Assembly: GCA_964640655.1 (NCBI GenBank) | Contig: CAZXFT010000003.1 | Coordinates: forward strand, 62,001 to 126,000 | Length of the DNA: 64,000 nt | From: BJGO01 sp964640655 | GTDB taxonomy: Bacteria > Bacteroidota > Bacteroidia > Chitinophagales > UBA10324 | Reading direction: 5' to 3' | Part shown: piece after piece, positions 17,401 to 25,880 of the stretch | Layout of the letters: each line of letters begins with the position of its first letter | Numbering within the stretch: the stretch's first letter is position 1 | Program-made: the position numbers and the translations under genes | Notes under the pieces: model-generated | The model's input: the letters and a program-made list of their open reading frames with translations, nothing else | Database searches by the model: none | What the model was told of the DNA's origin: nothing

Positions 17401-18397
17401 GGAGGCAGATATTATTAGGACAGCATCAATGCAAGTGCCATATGTTATCGAAGTGAACACAAACTGGAATAGCGATTTAAGTTTATACTTTAATGTAACT
17501 ATTAAGCCGGGAGCAACTTTAACAATCAGCAATGCATTGGTTAACATATCACCCGGTGTCAGAATTACGGTTGAACGCGGTGGTCGTTTAATAATAGATA
17601 ACAGTACGCTTACCAATCTTTGTGGCAAACAGTGGGATGGCATCTATGTTGAAGGCAATGCGCTACAGGAGCAACCTACTATTCCACAGGCGTACTCAGC
17701 AATATACCCTCCTTCAGGAGCCAATCCTGATTTGTATTCCGGGGTGCTGATTATTAAGAATAATTCATCGATCACGCATGCCGATTTTGCAGTAAACAAC
17801 TGTCCATCATACGATTGGGGATTTGACTTGAACAAAAGCGGGGGCTTAATTATTGCAGAAGATGCCTCCTTTCGGGATAATTATAAAAATGTTGCATTTG
17901 TGCAATACGGTTTTACGGAAAATAGCTACTTTAAGCGTTGTCAATTTTCTGTTACGGACTACATCATTGACAACGATATACACACTAATGAATTGGTAAG
18001 CCTATGGGATGTACACGGAACATCATTCTTAGCTTGTAACTTTGAAAATGAAACATCTGATTTTCCAAGGTTTAGTGGTATTTACTCTATAGATGCAAGC
18101 TATAACATAATGGCAATCTGTGAAGATTTAATAACCAACTCGCTACCCTGTGATCCTTGTGAAAATATGAATGCGAGTACATTTAATTCATTGTTTTATG
18201 GCCTATATGCTATAGGCACTATCCCTGAATATCCGCTAACCCCAATCCGTGTATATCATTCAACTTTCTTCGGAAATGAAAGAGGTATTTTTTTAAGTGG
18301 AATTAACTTTACTGATCTAAAACATAACGACTTTAAGATACCCTCATCCACATTATTTAATAAATGCTATGGTTTGTATTTAGAAGCGTGTAAGTAA
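14432..18397 (+). CDS. N-terminal part of a large T9SS cargo gene interrupted by an in-frame TAA
   Basis: The first 1321 codons of what reads as an 1852-codon gene (14432-19987). After a signal peptide (ending LQAQ) come BNR/sortilin-type propeller blades (SGGLYKTTDGGMNWHCV, LSNDEGETWQL, and a closing STWGRGLWEADI near residue 990). A carbohydrate-binding-like insert (about 340-510) lies among them. A right-handed parallel beta-helix begins at about 1010 (ITVERGGRLIIDNSTLT). The frame stops at TAA 18395-18397 inside that helix, but the same frame continues open for another 530 codons with matching content. The product as written lacks its sorting domain and could not be handled by the T9SS. 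Confidence 0.85.
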   Translation: MKTNYITLSIVFIFLNITLQAQMPVWKSGMANQLEGYQSIKQQSIQASSSFSTGENSEAAQFSKWQWFWDKRAGNANQPSDFETAQKAIMDYIQSGLTTCGSQNTFEPHWNNIGPENFAVAEGRLECVWVKPGNRDIIVAGSNSGGLYKTTDGGMNWHCVTNELPAMGFNRIIFDPINNQLIAASNMNDLAYGYGVGLILSNDEGETWQLDQAFYTYYQSIENWVLPRINDLKMNPYNNELVVVMDRYVLKRSNNIWQNITPSNSNIEPPGFLYNRNIFYDIEALNVTTWALTTAFQIGTTGNSAVNIPGTAQFFITNNNGSTWLEKTTELAFATDWLISNGNFEEGNLSPFTASTNSSATVKWEAHTTPAGTSARCWPEAGKYNYLFHYGQKKNYVLCPGSRYTLSFNYTLSAHTKLIIHLSTLTSLSDSWTTQQWLTNTNQDYKIEIPSSGFAGNTTTNNYSITLDDILNNQSNYFLSVFFEAVHDETANNGDDYVDIDDINVQCYTLSDIKTERDAFNHLYVQYNRIWSGQYMAKYNIEPSVQFQNTGAITATPALWDFRCSQQTENKIYGMTTTFLLSTNSGLNFNQTFLYNTSDDATAHVDCRNLLILIDDEIEYIYRCDDGGLSYSIDNGYSYTHLNGKGLIITQFYSLSDLELAHLWTYAGAQDNGLYRFKNGIVNRYDVGDGYKPEAYKQDGTVRLYYQSGPGGAHGNSVSISHADQDVPVGGVNVTPSGTNTEPQEYSKPIYAHPYNGKFYAGFANLYYTDLGGDAASYDYYNIIDKTFTIDNNPINKITSFDISDETNQYGYPEFIYVTIDGFIPVSQTQPKDRILKIEHIGPDNTNYTINDITKNLPVDYYTLSSVVSDPKDHNRVWVGLSQFAITNVQGDNQLNPGHQRIYFRDLSDANGNWVDVSEGLPAFPINCLVYQKGSDDIIYAGTDVGVFVYNKTAARWECFNQNMVCMITGLEINYCTGKLRASTWGRGLWEADIIRTASMQVPYVIEVNTNWNSDLSLYFNVTIKPGATLTISNALVNISPGVRITVERGGRLIIDNSTLTNLCGKQWDGIYVEGNALQEQPTIPQAYSAIYPPSGANPDLYSGVLIIKNNSSITHADFAVNNCPSYDWGFDLNKSGGLIIAEDASFRDNYKNVAFVQYGFTENSYFKRCQFSVTDYIIDNDIHTNELVSLWDVHGTSFLACNFENETSDFPRFSGIYSIDASYNIMAICEDLITNSLPCDPCENMNASTFNSLFYGLYAIGTIPEYPLTPIRVYHSTFFGNERGIFLSGINFTDLKHNDFKIPSSTLFNKCYGLYLEACK

Positions 18398-18475
18398 TTT
18401 GAAGTTGAAGAGAATATTTTTCATTCCGGTAATAATAATGCCAATGCAGGTGCTTATTTCTGCTCATGTAATCTA

Positions 18476-19987
18476 ATGTCAAACACAGTTTACAGAAATA
18501 CATTTATGAGATTGGAAACAGGAATAGGGGCTATAGGCAATAACTTTATACGCAATAAAATAGGCAAAGACGGTGGCTTATTTATTAAGTGTAACACTTT
18601 TGAAGAGTGCTCGCGGCATGATATTGCTGTGTTTACTATCAATCCTGTTAATGGTTACTCCTATGTTGCCGACGGAATACCTGATCAGGGTCATTGTGAA
18701 AATCCGATGTATGGCGATCCTATAAGAGAGCCTGCAGGAAATGTATTCTCAAGCGCATTATGGAATATTTTTAAATCAGCCGATGCAATAGAATTTGATT
18801 ACTATCATCATGATGATGCTGCGTATACTCCGGTTAGTATATCCAATGGCGTTTATCTTAACGATTGTTATAACTACAGTTCAGGAAATATAGAAAGTGA
18901 TTGCGCTGCTAATACTTGTTACCGTGGTGTGCAATTAGGTAAAATGTTGTCTTTACAAAGCGATTATCAGGCGTTGTCTGAACTCATAGACGGAGGTAAT
19001 AAAGATATTCTTCAACAGAAAATTGATGACCCTAATACATCATCTTACGCATTAAAAATGTATCTGATAGCAGCAGGGCCATACCTAACTGATTCCATCA
19101 TCATTGCATCTATTGAAAGAGCGTATCCGATGGTTGCACAGGACTTAGCCGACCTCATATTGAATAATTCTCCTGTTAAAGATTCTGACTTATATAAATT
19201 GTATCAGGAAAGGCCGGTGGTTGCATCTGATATTCAGGTATTACTGGCACAGTTGCCGCCAAAATCAGCAAGAGATTTACTTGCAAAAGAACTGCAAAGA
19301 TTGCAGTCAGAGACAGATAAATTAATCCAGGAAGCATTGATCGGTTTTATAGAAAGAGAGCAGTTGGATAGTATTTCCTGGTTAATGTCGGAATTAAACA
19401 AACCCGATGAATTAATGGGTTATTACCTGAATAAGAGAATGTACACCGAGGCAAACAACCTGATTACCGCTTCTTCAACAGATAAAGAAAATATAATTGA
19501 ACGTAATCAGTACTTAGAATGGTTAATGCCTTACATGTCTGATACAGCCTCGAATAAACAATATGACAATTTCACGATTTCGGAGATAAATAACTTATCA
19601 GAACAGATGAGTGCCGTATCATACCACGCAAGGAATTGGAGAGAGTTTCATAAGAAATTTCAAACTCCAGAATATTTTCCAACTGATGATAGTGTATCAA
19701 CACTCCGAAAGGATATGCTAATAAAGATGTTGCCTTACTCTATTGCTGATATTTATCCAAATCCTACCGGAGGTATGTTATGGTTAAGATATAAAGACTC
19801 TTCATTAGAACTTATTCCCCGCATTTCAGATATTACAGGTAAAGTACTACACATAAATTTTGAACCATTGTCAACGGGTTTCTATGGAGTAGATGTAAGT
19901 TCACTAACTGATGGAATATATTTAGTTGAACTACTCAATGCCAATGGCAAGCGAGTTTCCAGTCACAGAGTTAGTATTATACACTAA
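18476..19987 (+). CDS. C-terminal part of the interrupted T9SS cargo gene, with the sorting domain
   Basis: Same reading frame as 14432-18397. The frame is open directly after the TAA (from 18398, FEVEENIFHSGNNN), so ATG 18476 is only the first Met, not a convincing real start. It has no signal peptide. It continues the beta-helix (NTVYRNTFMRLETGIG), then an alpha-helical segment at about 150-330 (LQSDYQALSELIDGG, LLAKELQRLQSETDKL). It ends in a type A sorting domain (ISDIYPNPTGGMLWLRYK, then FYGVDVSSLTDGIYLVEL). On its own it would stay in the cytoplasm and be useless, so it is either part of a pseudogene or of a gene needing readthrough or a corrected sequence. Confidence 0.8.
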   Translation: MSNTVYRNTFMRLETGIGAIGNNFIRNKIGKDGGLFIKCNTFEECSRHDIAVFTINPVNGYSYVADGIPDQGHCENPMYGDPIREPAGNVFSSALWNIFKSADAIEFDYYHHDDAAYTPVSISNGVYLNDCYNYSSGNIESDCAANTCYRGVQLGKMLSLQSDYQALSELIDGGNKDILQQKIDDPNTSSYALKMYLIAAGPYLTDSIIIASIERAYPMVAQDLADLILNNSPVKDSDLYKLYQERPVVASDIQVLLAQLPPKSARDLLAKELQRLQSETDKLIQEALIGFIEREQLDSISWLMSELNKPDELMGYYLNKRMYTEANNLITASSTDKENIIERNQYLEWLMPYMSDTASNKQYDNFTISEINNLSEQMSAVSYHARNWREFHKKFQTPEYFPTDDSVSTLRKDMLIKMLPYSIADIYPNPTGGMLWLRYKDSSLELIPRISDITGKVLHINFEPLSTGFYGVDVSSLTDGIYLVELLNANGKRVSSHRVSIIH

Positions 19988-20181
19988 TTCAATATTTAAC
20001 CTGGATAATTAAAATATGATGAAATATATTTTTATTCTTCATGATGATATGAAATACTGTCTTATCTATTATTTATAAGATTATTTTTTTACAACCAAAC
20101 TATGTGCATAAATATCACGTCGTATTTCATACATAGAATTAATTTGTGCAAGATTCATTTAAGGAAAGCATATTAGTAACC

Positions 20182-20382
20182 ATGAGAAATCAAATCATTC
20201 ACAAGATTACCGTTGACGACATTCAAACCGTGGCCCTGGGTGAAATAGGCCGCGAACTCACTAACGACGAAATAAAGGCTATAGAAGATAAAATTGTAAA
20301 ACGCATAAACTGGTACGAAGCCATCTCCGAAACCATCAATGAAAATATTGAGTCGGATGTGGACTTCGATATGATGGACTAA
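20182..20382 (+). CDS. Small acidic protein of unknown function
   Basis: A 66-residue protein (MRNQIIHKITVDDIQTVALG...), mostly helical by appearance, with a strongly acidic end (ESDVDFDMMD) and no signal peptide or membrane segment. Start chosen at ATG 20182; a GTG 36 bases upstream is possible. Good codon use and an isolated position suggest it is real. A TTAATTTG element (20139-20146) may be its promoter. I do not recognise the family. The gap before it (19988-20181) is AT-rich, with only a weak CTTAT/ATAAG hairpin followed by T residues. Confidence 0.55.
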   Translation: MRNQIIHKITVDDIQTVALGEIGRELTNDEIKAIEDKIVKRINWYEAISETINENIESDVDFDMMD

Positions 20383-20459
20383 AGCCTTCTGGTTTCATTA
20401 CATATTCAATACAGTAATTCACTGTGGATTAACAAAGATTCACCGTATCGGCTATGCTC

Positions 20460-20467
20460 TATTTTTG
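20460..20467 (+). promoter_or_regulatory. -7 promoter element of the TMTC-like gene
   Basis: TATTTTTG matches TAnnTTTG fully and lies 19 bases before the ATG at 20487. No clear -33 TTTG is seen. Confidence 0.45.
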
Positions 20468-20486
20468 AGAGCCATATCCATTAGCG

Positions 20487-22643
20487 ATGAGTAAAAAAGA
20501 ATCTAAATCGTATGCGGCAAAAGGTCATGGTGCTGCAACTCAAATAGCATTAAAACCGGAGAAGTTTTATCCTTTCTCTAAAAAAAACATTTTTGCAGTC
20601 ATACTGCTGTTTACCTCGGCTATTTATTTCAATTCTCTTTGGAACAAATACGCACTGGACGATGATATTGTGATAGGCAAAAATATGTTCACTCAGCAGG
20701 GTACAGCGGGTATAAAAAAAATTATGAGTACCGATGTGTTCCTTGGTTTTTTTAAAGTGGAGAAAGCATTGGTGGCAGGTGGTCGCTACCGTCCACTGAG
20801 TTTGGTAACATTTGCCATAGAGCACGAGTTATGGGGAGATGTTCCGGCAGTGAGTCACGCCATTAATTTTCTCTTGTATGGATTAACAGGCGTATTCATT
20901 TTTCTGTTTTTGTCGCGCCTTTTTATGTACCATCCGGTGCTGAGTAAAATGAAATATCTGCCGCTTTTAGCATCACTGCTCTATGTGGCACATCCAATAC
21001 ATACTGAGGCAGTAGCAAACATTAAAGGCCGTGATGAAATAATGACGATGCTGTTTGCATTGATGAGTGCACACTTTTTTGTGAAATATATAGATGAGAA
21101 AAAAACATGGATGCTGCTTACAGCAGCAATATGTTTTATGGCTTCTCTCTTGTCGAAAGAGAACTCCATCACGTGGGTACTTATCTTTCCGATGACGATT
21201 CACTTTTTTCGTAATGTGAAGTTAAAAGAGCTTCTGATACCTGCATTAACTGCATTTGCGGTTGCAGGCATATATCTTCTGCTGCGCAATGCCTTTACCA
21301 ATACTAAACTCAACATAGAAATAACCGAGATACTCAACAATCCGTTTTACGGTGCTACACTTGAACAGAAACTGAGTACAGTGTTTTTTACCTGGGGCAA
21401 GTATATGTTGTTGCTCATTTTTCCTCATCCGCTTTCGCACGATTATTACTTTAATCAAATACCATGGAAGTCTTATACCGACATAGGTGTTATGGCTTCG
21501 TTATTGCTTTATGGTGCATTGGCAGCGATTGCACTTATGCAGTTTAAAAAGAAAACACTGTTATCATATTGCATACTTTTCTTCGGCATCACATTCTCTA
21601 TTGTTTCTAACTTATTTTTCCCTATTGGTACTACAATGTCAGAGCGCTTTGTTTATATGGCGTCATTTGGATTCACAACTTACATTGCTTATTTGATTTG
21701 TTATATACCTCTTTTGCTTAAAAATGAGAATGAGAAATATGACCTGATAAAAGTGAAACCTGTAATGGCATTAGCTGTTGTTGTTCTGCTTGGATATTCA
21801 ATAAAAACCATAGCACGAAATCCGGTTTGGAAAGATAACTACACGTTGTTTTCTACAGATGTGCACACTTCTCCAAATAGCGCGAAACTGAACAATGCAT
21901 TAGGTGGTACTGCACTGGAGTTTTTGGACAAACCTATCAGTGCAGGTGAAAAAAAGTTTTATGTTCAGCAGGCAAAAGACGCATTAAACAAAGCCTTAAG
22001 TATTTATCCCAAGTTTGAAAATGCTTGGTTGCTGCTAGGCAATGCATCGTTAAAAGGAGACAGCGATGCTGTAATGGCCATAACTTATTACGTAAAATCA
22101 TTGGAAGCCAATCCTGGTTATCCTGAAGCAAAAAATAATATTCAGGTGGCATTGAATTACTTAAAGAATGAAGAGCGTGTGCCGGTTATGAAACACTTGT
22201 ACGATACATCGAATGCGAATGCTGTTCTCGGTTACTACTATGCCATACAGTTACGCCGCGTTGATCAACACGATGAAGCACTGCGTGTATTGTTGCGCAC
22301 CATTAAAACCATGCCCAACTATGCCGAAGCATTGAGTGATGCCGGGTTAATTTATGGTCAGAATAAAATGATGATTGATTCAAGCATCTATTATCTCTCA
22401 CTCGCCGTGCGAGCCAATCCTGACTTAGAAGATGCCAATGATAATCTGGCTGTGGCATATGGTGTGAGCGGAAATTTTCAAATGGCTTTGCAAATTCTTC
22501 AACAAGCTATTCAAAGAAATCCAGACCACTCTAAATATTATTCAACCATGTCTGCTACCTATCGTGCTTTAGGTGACAATAATATGGCTGCTTATTATGC
22601 CGAAGAAGCGAAGAAAAGAGAACAGGTGGAACTGAAAAAATAA
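20487..22643 (+). CDS. TMTC-like integral membrane protein with C-terminal TPRs
   Basis: A 718-residue protein. About ten hydrophobic segments lie between residues 30 and 450, followed by a soluble C-terminal part with TPR helices (AKDALNKALSIYPKFENAW, AITYYVKSLEANPGYPEA, ALQILQQAIQRNPDHSKYY). The motif HPIHTEAVANIKGRDEIM is characteristic of the TMTC/DUF1736 group of GT-C-type protein O-mannosyltransferase-like proteins. The acidic KYALDDD near residue 55 could be the GT-C loop motif. Glycosyltransferase activity is inferred; bacterial members are not well characterised. It ends exactly where the convergent adhesin gene ends (adjacent stop codons). Confidence 0.78.
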   Translation: MSKKESKSYAAKGHGAATQIALKPEKFYPFSKKNIFAVILLFTSAIYFNSLWNKYALDDDIVIGKNMFTQQGTAGIKKIMSTDVFLGFFKVEKALVAGGRYRPLSLVTFAIEHELWGDVPAVSHAINFLLYGLTGVFIFLFLSRLFMYHPVLSKMKYLPLLASLLYVAHPIHTEAVANIKGRDEIMTMLFALMSAHFFVKYIDEKKTWMLLTAAICFMASLLSKENSITWVLIFPMTIHFFRNVKLKELLIPALTAFAVAGIYLLLRNAFTNTKLNIEITEILNNPFYGATLEQKLSTVFFTWGKYMLLLIFPHPLSHDYYFNQIPWKSYTDIGVMASLLLYGALAAIALMQFKKKTLLSYCILFFGITFSIVSNLFFPIGTTMSERFVYMASFGFTTYIAYLICYIPLLLKNENEKYDLIKVKPVMALAVVVLLGYSIKTIARNPVWKDNYTLFSTDVHTSPNSAKLNNALGGTALEFLDKPISAGEKKFYVQQAKDALNKALSIYPKFENAWLLLGNASLKGDSDAVMAITYYVKSLEANPGYPEAKNNIQVALNYLKNEERVPVMKHLYDTSNANAVLGYYYAIQLRRVDQHDEALRVLLRTIKTMPNYAEALSDAGLIYGQNKMMIDSSIYYLSLAVRANPDLEDANDNLAVAYGVSGNFQMALQILQQAIQRNPDHSKYYSTMSATYRALGDNNMAAYYAEEAKKREQVELKK

Positions 22644-25600
22644 TCAGCGTAGTACAGTCACATTTCCACTTTTAACAGTGGTGCTTTCATCTAAGAATGT
22701 AGCCTCAATAGTGTAAACATATACGCCTACATCTACCGGAACTCCATTGAATGTGCCGTTCCAATTAATTTTCGAATTCTGAGATTCAAACACTAACTGT
22801 CCCCAGCGGTTGTAAATTCTTACCATCGCAGTCTTAAGGTTAACGGCATAATAATCAAAAACATCATTATACCCGTCTCCATTTGGTGAAAAGGCATTAG
22901 GCACATATATACCATTTTCACCATAGTTAATGTCAATATCGCCAATGATGAAACAGCCGGCCGAATCGGTAACTGTTACCTGATAATTTCCTATGGCAAG
23001 GTTTATTGCCGGGTTACTTGTTTGCATAGGATTGCTGCTCCAAATGAATGAGTAGGGTGGTGTGCCACCTAAAATATTGGCTGTTGCAGTGCCATTAGCC
23101 TGTCCGTAGGTAACAGGCGTTGTTGCAAAACTCAGCGCCATTCCTGCAGGCTCAATGATGTTTATTGAAGAGAAACTGCTGCAACCATTAGCGTCAGTAA
23201 GTGTAACCGAATAAACACCCTGAGTAAGATTCTGTATTTGATTACCGCTTGCTCCGGCAATATTCCAGGTGTAATTAAACGGAGCCAATCCGTCAGCTGG
23301 AGTTGCAATAATACTTCCATCTGTTAGCCCGAAACAACTGATATTGCTTGCCTGCAATTGCACATCAGGATTAGGATGAACTGTTAATAAGGTAGTATCG
23401 AAATCTTTGCAACCTTGAGTACTAGTGAGCGAAACAACATATTGTTGCGAAGTGTCGGCTGTAATGTTAATGCTGCTTCCTGCACCAACACTGTTCCCGT
23501 TGGCAAACCATTCAAAGTTTGTCCCACCGGTACCATTGGCTGTTAGAGCAACTGCACTACCTTCACATATTGTCTGATCCGGTGCGGCAATTACTTCAGG
23601 TCGGGGTTTAATATTTACATTCTTGATATTATTTGCCTGCCCACATTGATTCAAAGCAAATACACTCACCTGGTAAATTGCGCTTGAATCAAAAACCACA
23701 TAGAATTCATTGTTAGAAGCATTAACAATAGTGCCTCCGTTTATACCCCATTCGTAATAGGTCGCATCCTGAAATGGAACAGTAAACTTGATAGTATCAC
23801 CAACGCATGCAGGATTAGGAGCTGTAATATTAACAACAGGTATAGTCAACACAGTTACAAATACGGTATCGGACCAGGGAGAGAAACAATCGTAACTATT
23901 CTCCCTGACAATGAACCAATAAGTACCAGCCGGTGTGGCAGTATTAAATTGAACGAGCAGAGGGTTATAATTCCAGTAGAAGGGTAAATTATTATTAAGA
24001 ATTGGTGAATACCACTGATACTTTGATAAAGGGTTGTAAGGATTAATAGTTAACGAAAGAATTGTTCCTGCACATAAGGCGGTGTCACTTTGTATAACTT
24101 CAGGAGGGAAGGGATTAGGTGCTCCCACAATCAAACGGATTAAAGTCCCCAGAGTATCATTGGGGTTGGTAGAATTAGTGCTGATGATGCGCAGATAATA
24201 CATACCAACTCCCGGAGGCCCTAACAAGGCTATTAGATCATTTAAACCGGGAATGGTTAAAGTAAGTGTAGTATTTGTGCTCGCATTAACAAATCCTAGA
24301 CTGCCTGTGTTTAACACAGTATAAAATTGTGAATTGAGTACCTGCACCTGAAATTGGTTACCTGGCAAATAGGATGAATTGGTATTCCAGGAATTGATTT
24401 GCAATGATATTGTTGTATCCACTCCTTGTGTGGGTGTGATACACACTTTGATATCCTGCATGTTATTGGTGGTTACATCACACTCACGAATACAGAATGG
24501 ACCAAAATAATTTGCCGGAGGAGGAATTACAGCGGGTGAAGTGGAAATAACCCTGATGTAATAATTGCAGCCTGCCGGCACACCCGGAATTAACCCGCCA
24601 ACACTTCCTGGTGGTGAACCCAATAAAGGATCATATGCATTTGGATCGTTGATACTACCAAGGATATAAGGATTTGTGAAGTTACCGTTTGCATCGGACA
24701 ATTGAGCTATATAAGCATTATTGGAGTTGAATGCGCCTGTGGAGTAAAAAGGTACATCGATTACACTTTGGTTGCAAACCGTATCGGGTCCAAGTGTAAC
24801 AGCAGGTTGTAGAGTTGTTATCGTATTTGGACAGTCGATAATCTGAATACAAAAACTCGCTTCACCTGTGATAGCAGGTGGAGGCGCTACTCTGTTTATT
24901 CTGATCTTGAAACAATTACCTATTTGATTAGGAACGGTAACTGAAATGGCACCACTTGTTTGTCCCGTTGCGATATTAAATACACCAAGACTGCTTCCGG
25001 GTGAAAAGTTACCTGACGAGTTAGAAATCTGAACTTCGTAGGTTCCAGCACACAATGGATAACTGAGTGTATAAAATAAGATGAGATTACCTCCCTGACA
25101 AACAGGATTAGGTGACACGTTGGTAATGTTGATTTGTACTGGGTTGTTGGTGTCGTATGTACCAACAGCAATGATATCATCTATGCCAAACGACATGGCC
25201 GATGCTCCGCTGTTGTTGTTATTCCAACGGAAACCAAAACGCAGGTCGGGTTGGTTTTCAAACACAGGAAGAGAAATGACTTCGTACTTCCATAGTGTCT
25301 GATTGTTGTATTGCAATTGACCGCATTGCACCCACGATCCTCCACCATCTATACTGTAATACACACGACCAAAGTCACTGCTGTTTCCTTCGGCTAAATA
25401 GAAAAAAGTGTATTTGATATCAATCAGTCCAACAGTGCAAAAACCATTGGTCATTTGTGCGAAGTTGTCGCTCATCATTCCGCTGTTGTAGTTACAGTTG
25501 CTTGCGGTAGCCACATCCATCTCATTATGGATATGCAGATAAGAACTATTTGGTGCTTGTGCAATAGTTCCGCTTACGGTTTGATTTTGTGGTGTCGTGT

Positions 25601-25808
25601 TAGGATAAACAACATTTCCGTTGTACTGATCATTGATAATCCATTTGTTGGATCCGCTGCCCGAAGAGGGACCTCCACTGTTCAATGTAAACGTAGCAGA
25701 ACCTGTATTAAAATCTTCCTGAAAGAGTTGAATATTTTGTTGTGCGAAACTGTGAACAGCACACATCAAAAAACACATTATTATCAGAAAGCGCAATGAA
25801 GGCATCAT
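22644..25808 (-). CDS. SprB-repeat/PKD adhesin with type B (gliding-associated) sorting domain
   Basis: A 1054-residue secreted surface protein. The signal peptide ends in VHSFAQ. It begins with a jelly-roll-like domain (LFQEDFNTGSATFTL, VYYSIDGGGSWVQCG, FGIDDIIAVG). Several Ig/PKD-like domains follow, then two SprB-type repeats (ISCFGLTDGSIIATPADG with YTWN; TPPYSFIWSS with NYQVTVTDSAGC). It ends with the gliding-motility-associated type B C-terminal domain (YVPNAFSPNGDGYNDVFD, VRIYNRWGQLVFES, YVYTIEA). I take ATG 25806-25808 (MMPSLRF) as start. Longer frames use TTG and overlap a likely -7 element. Probable role: surface adhesion or gliding. Confidence 0.88.
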   Translation of the reverse strand: MMPSLRFLIIMCFLMCAVHSFAQQNIQLFQEDFNTGSATFTLNSGGPSSGSGSNKWIINDQYNGNVVYPNTTPQNQTVSGTIAQAPNSSYLHIHNEMDVATASNCNYNSGMMSDNFAQMTNGFCTVGLIDIKYTFFYLAEGNSSDFGRVYYSIDGGGSWVQCGQLQYNNQTLWKYEVISLPVFENQPDLRFGFRWNNNNSGASAMSFGIDDIIAVGTYDTNNPVQINITNVSPNPVCQGGNLILFYTLSYPLCAGTYEVQISNSSGNFSPGSSLGVFNIATGQTSGAISVTVPNQIGNCFKIRINRVAPPPAITGEASFCIQIIDCPNTITTLQPAVTLGPDTVCNQSVIDVPFYSTGAFNSNNAYIAQLSDANGNFTNPYILGSINDPNAYDPLLGSPPGSVGGLIPGVPAGCNYYIRVISTSPAVIPPPANYFGPFCIRECDVTTNNMQDIKVCITPTQGVDTTISLQINSWNTNSSYLPGNQFQVQVLNSQFYTVLNTGSLGFVNASTNTTLTLTIPGLNDLIALLGPPGVGMYYLRIISTNSTNPNDTLGTLIRLIVGAPNPFPPEVIQSDTALCAGTILSLTINPYNPLSKYQWYSPILNNNLPFYWNYNPLLVQFNTATPAGTYWFIVRENSYDCFSPWSDTVFVTVLTIPVVNITAPNPACVGDTIKFTVPFQDATYYEWGINGGTIVNASNNEFYVVFDSSAIYQVSVFALNQCGQANNIKNVNIKPRPEVIAAPDQTICEGSAVALTANGTGGTNFEWFANGNSVGAGSSINITADTSQQYVVSLTSTQGCKDFDTTLLTVHPNPDVQLQASNISCFGLTDGSIIATPADGLAPFNYTWNIAGASGNQIQNLTQGVYSVTLTDANGCSSFSSINIIEPAGMALSFATTPVTYGQANGTATANILGGTPPYSFIWSSNPMQTSNPAINLAIGNYQVTVTDSAGCFIIGDIDINYGENGIYVPNAFSPNGDGYNDVFDYYAVNLKTAMVRIYNRWGQLVFESQNSKINWNGTFNGVPVDVGVYVYTIEATFLDESTTVKSGNVTVLR

Positions 25809-25831
25809 ACGCGACAGAGGGTTTAGCTTCC

Positions 25832-25839
25832 GAAATATA
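25832..25839 (-). promoter_or_regulatory. Possible -7 element of the adhesin gene
   Basis: TATATTTC on the minus strand is a 7/8 match to TAnnTTTG, 23 bases before ATG 25808. It supports the shorter start. The -33 box is not clear. Confidence 0.35.
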
Positions 25840-25880
25840 AACCTTTTTCTCAATCAACATAATTATTGATTTTTACAGCA

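Noticed and set aside
19988..20181. Weak hairpin followed by T residues after the split cargo gene
   Set aside because: Only five A/T pairs, too weak to call a terminator.
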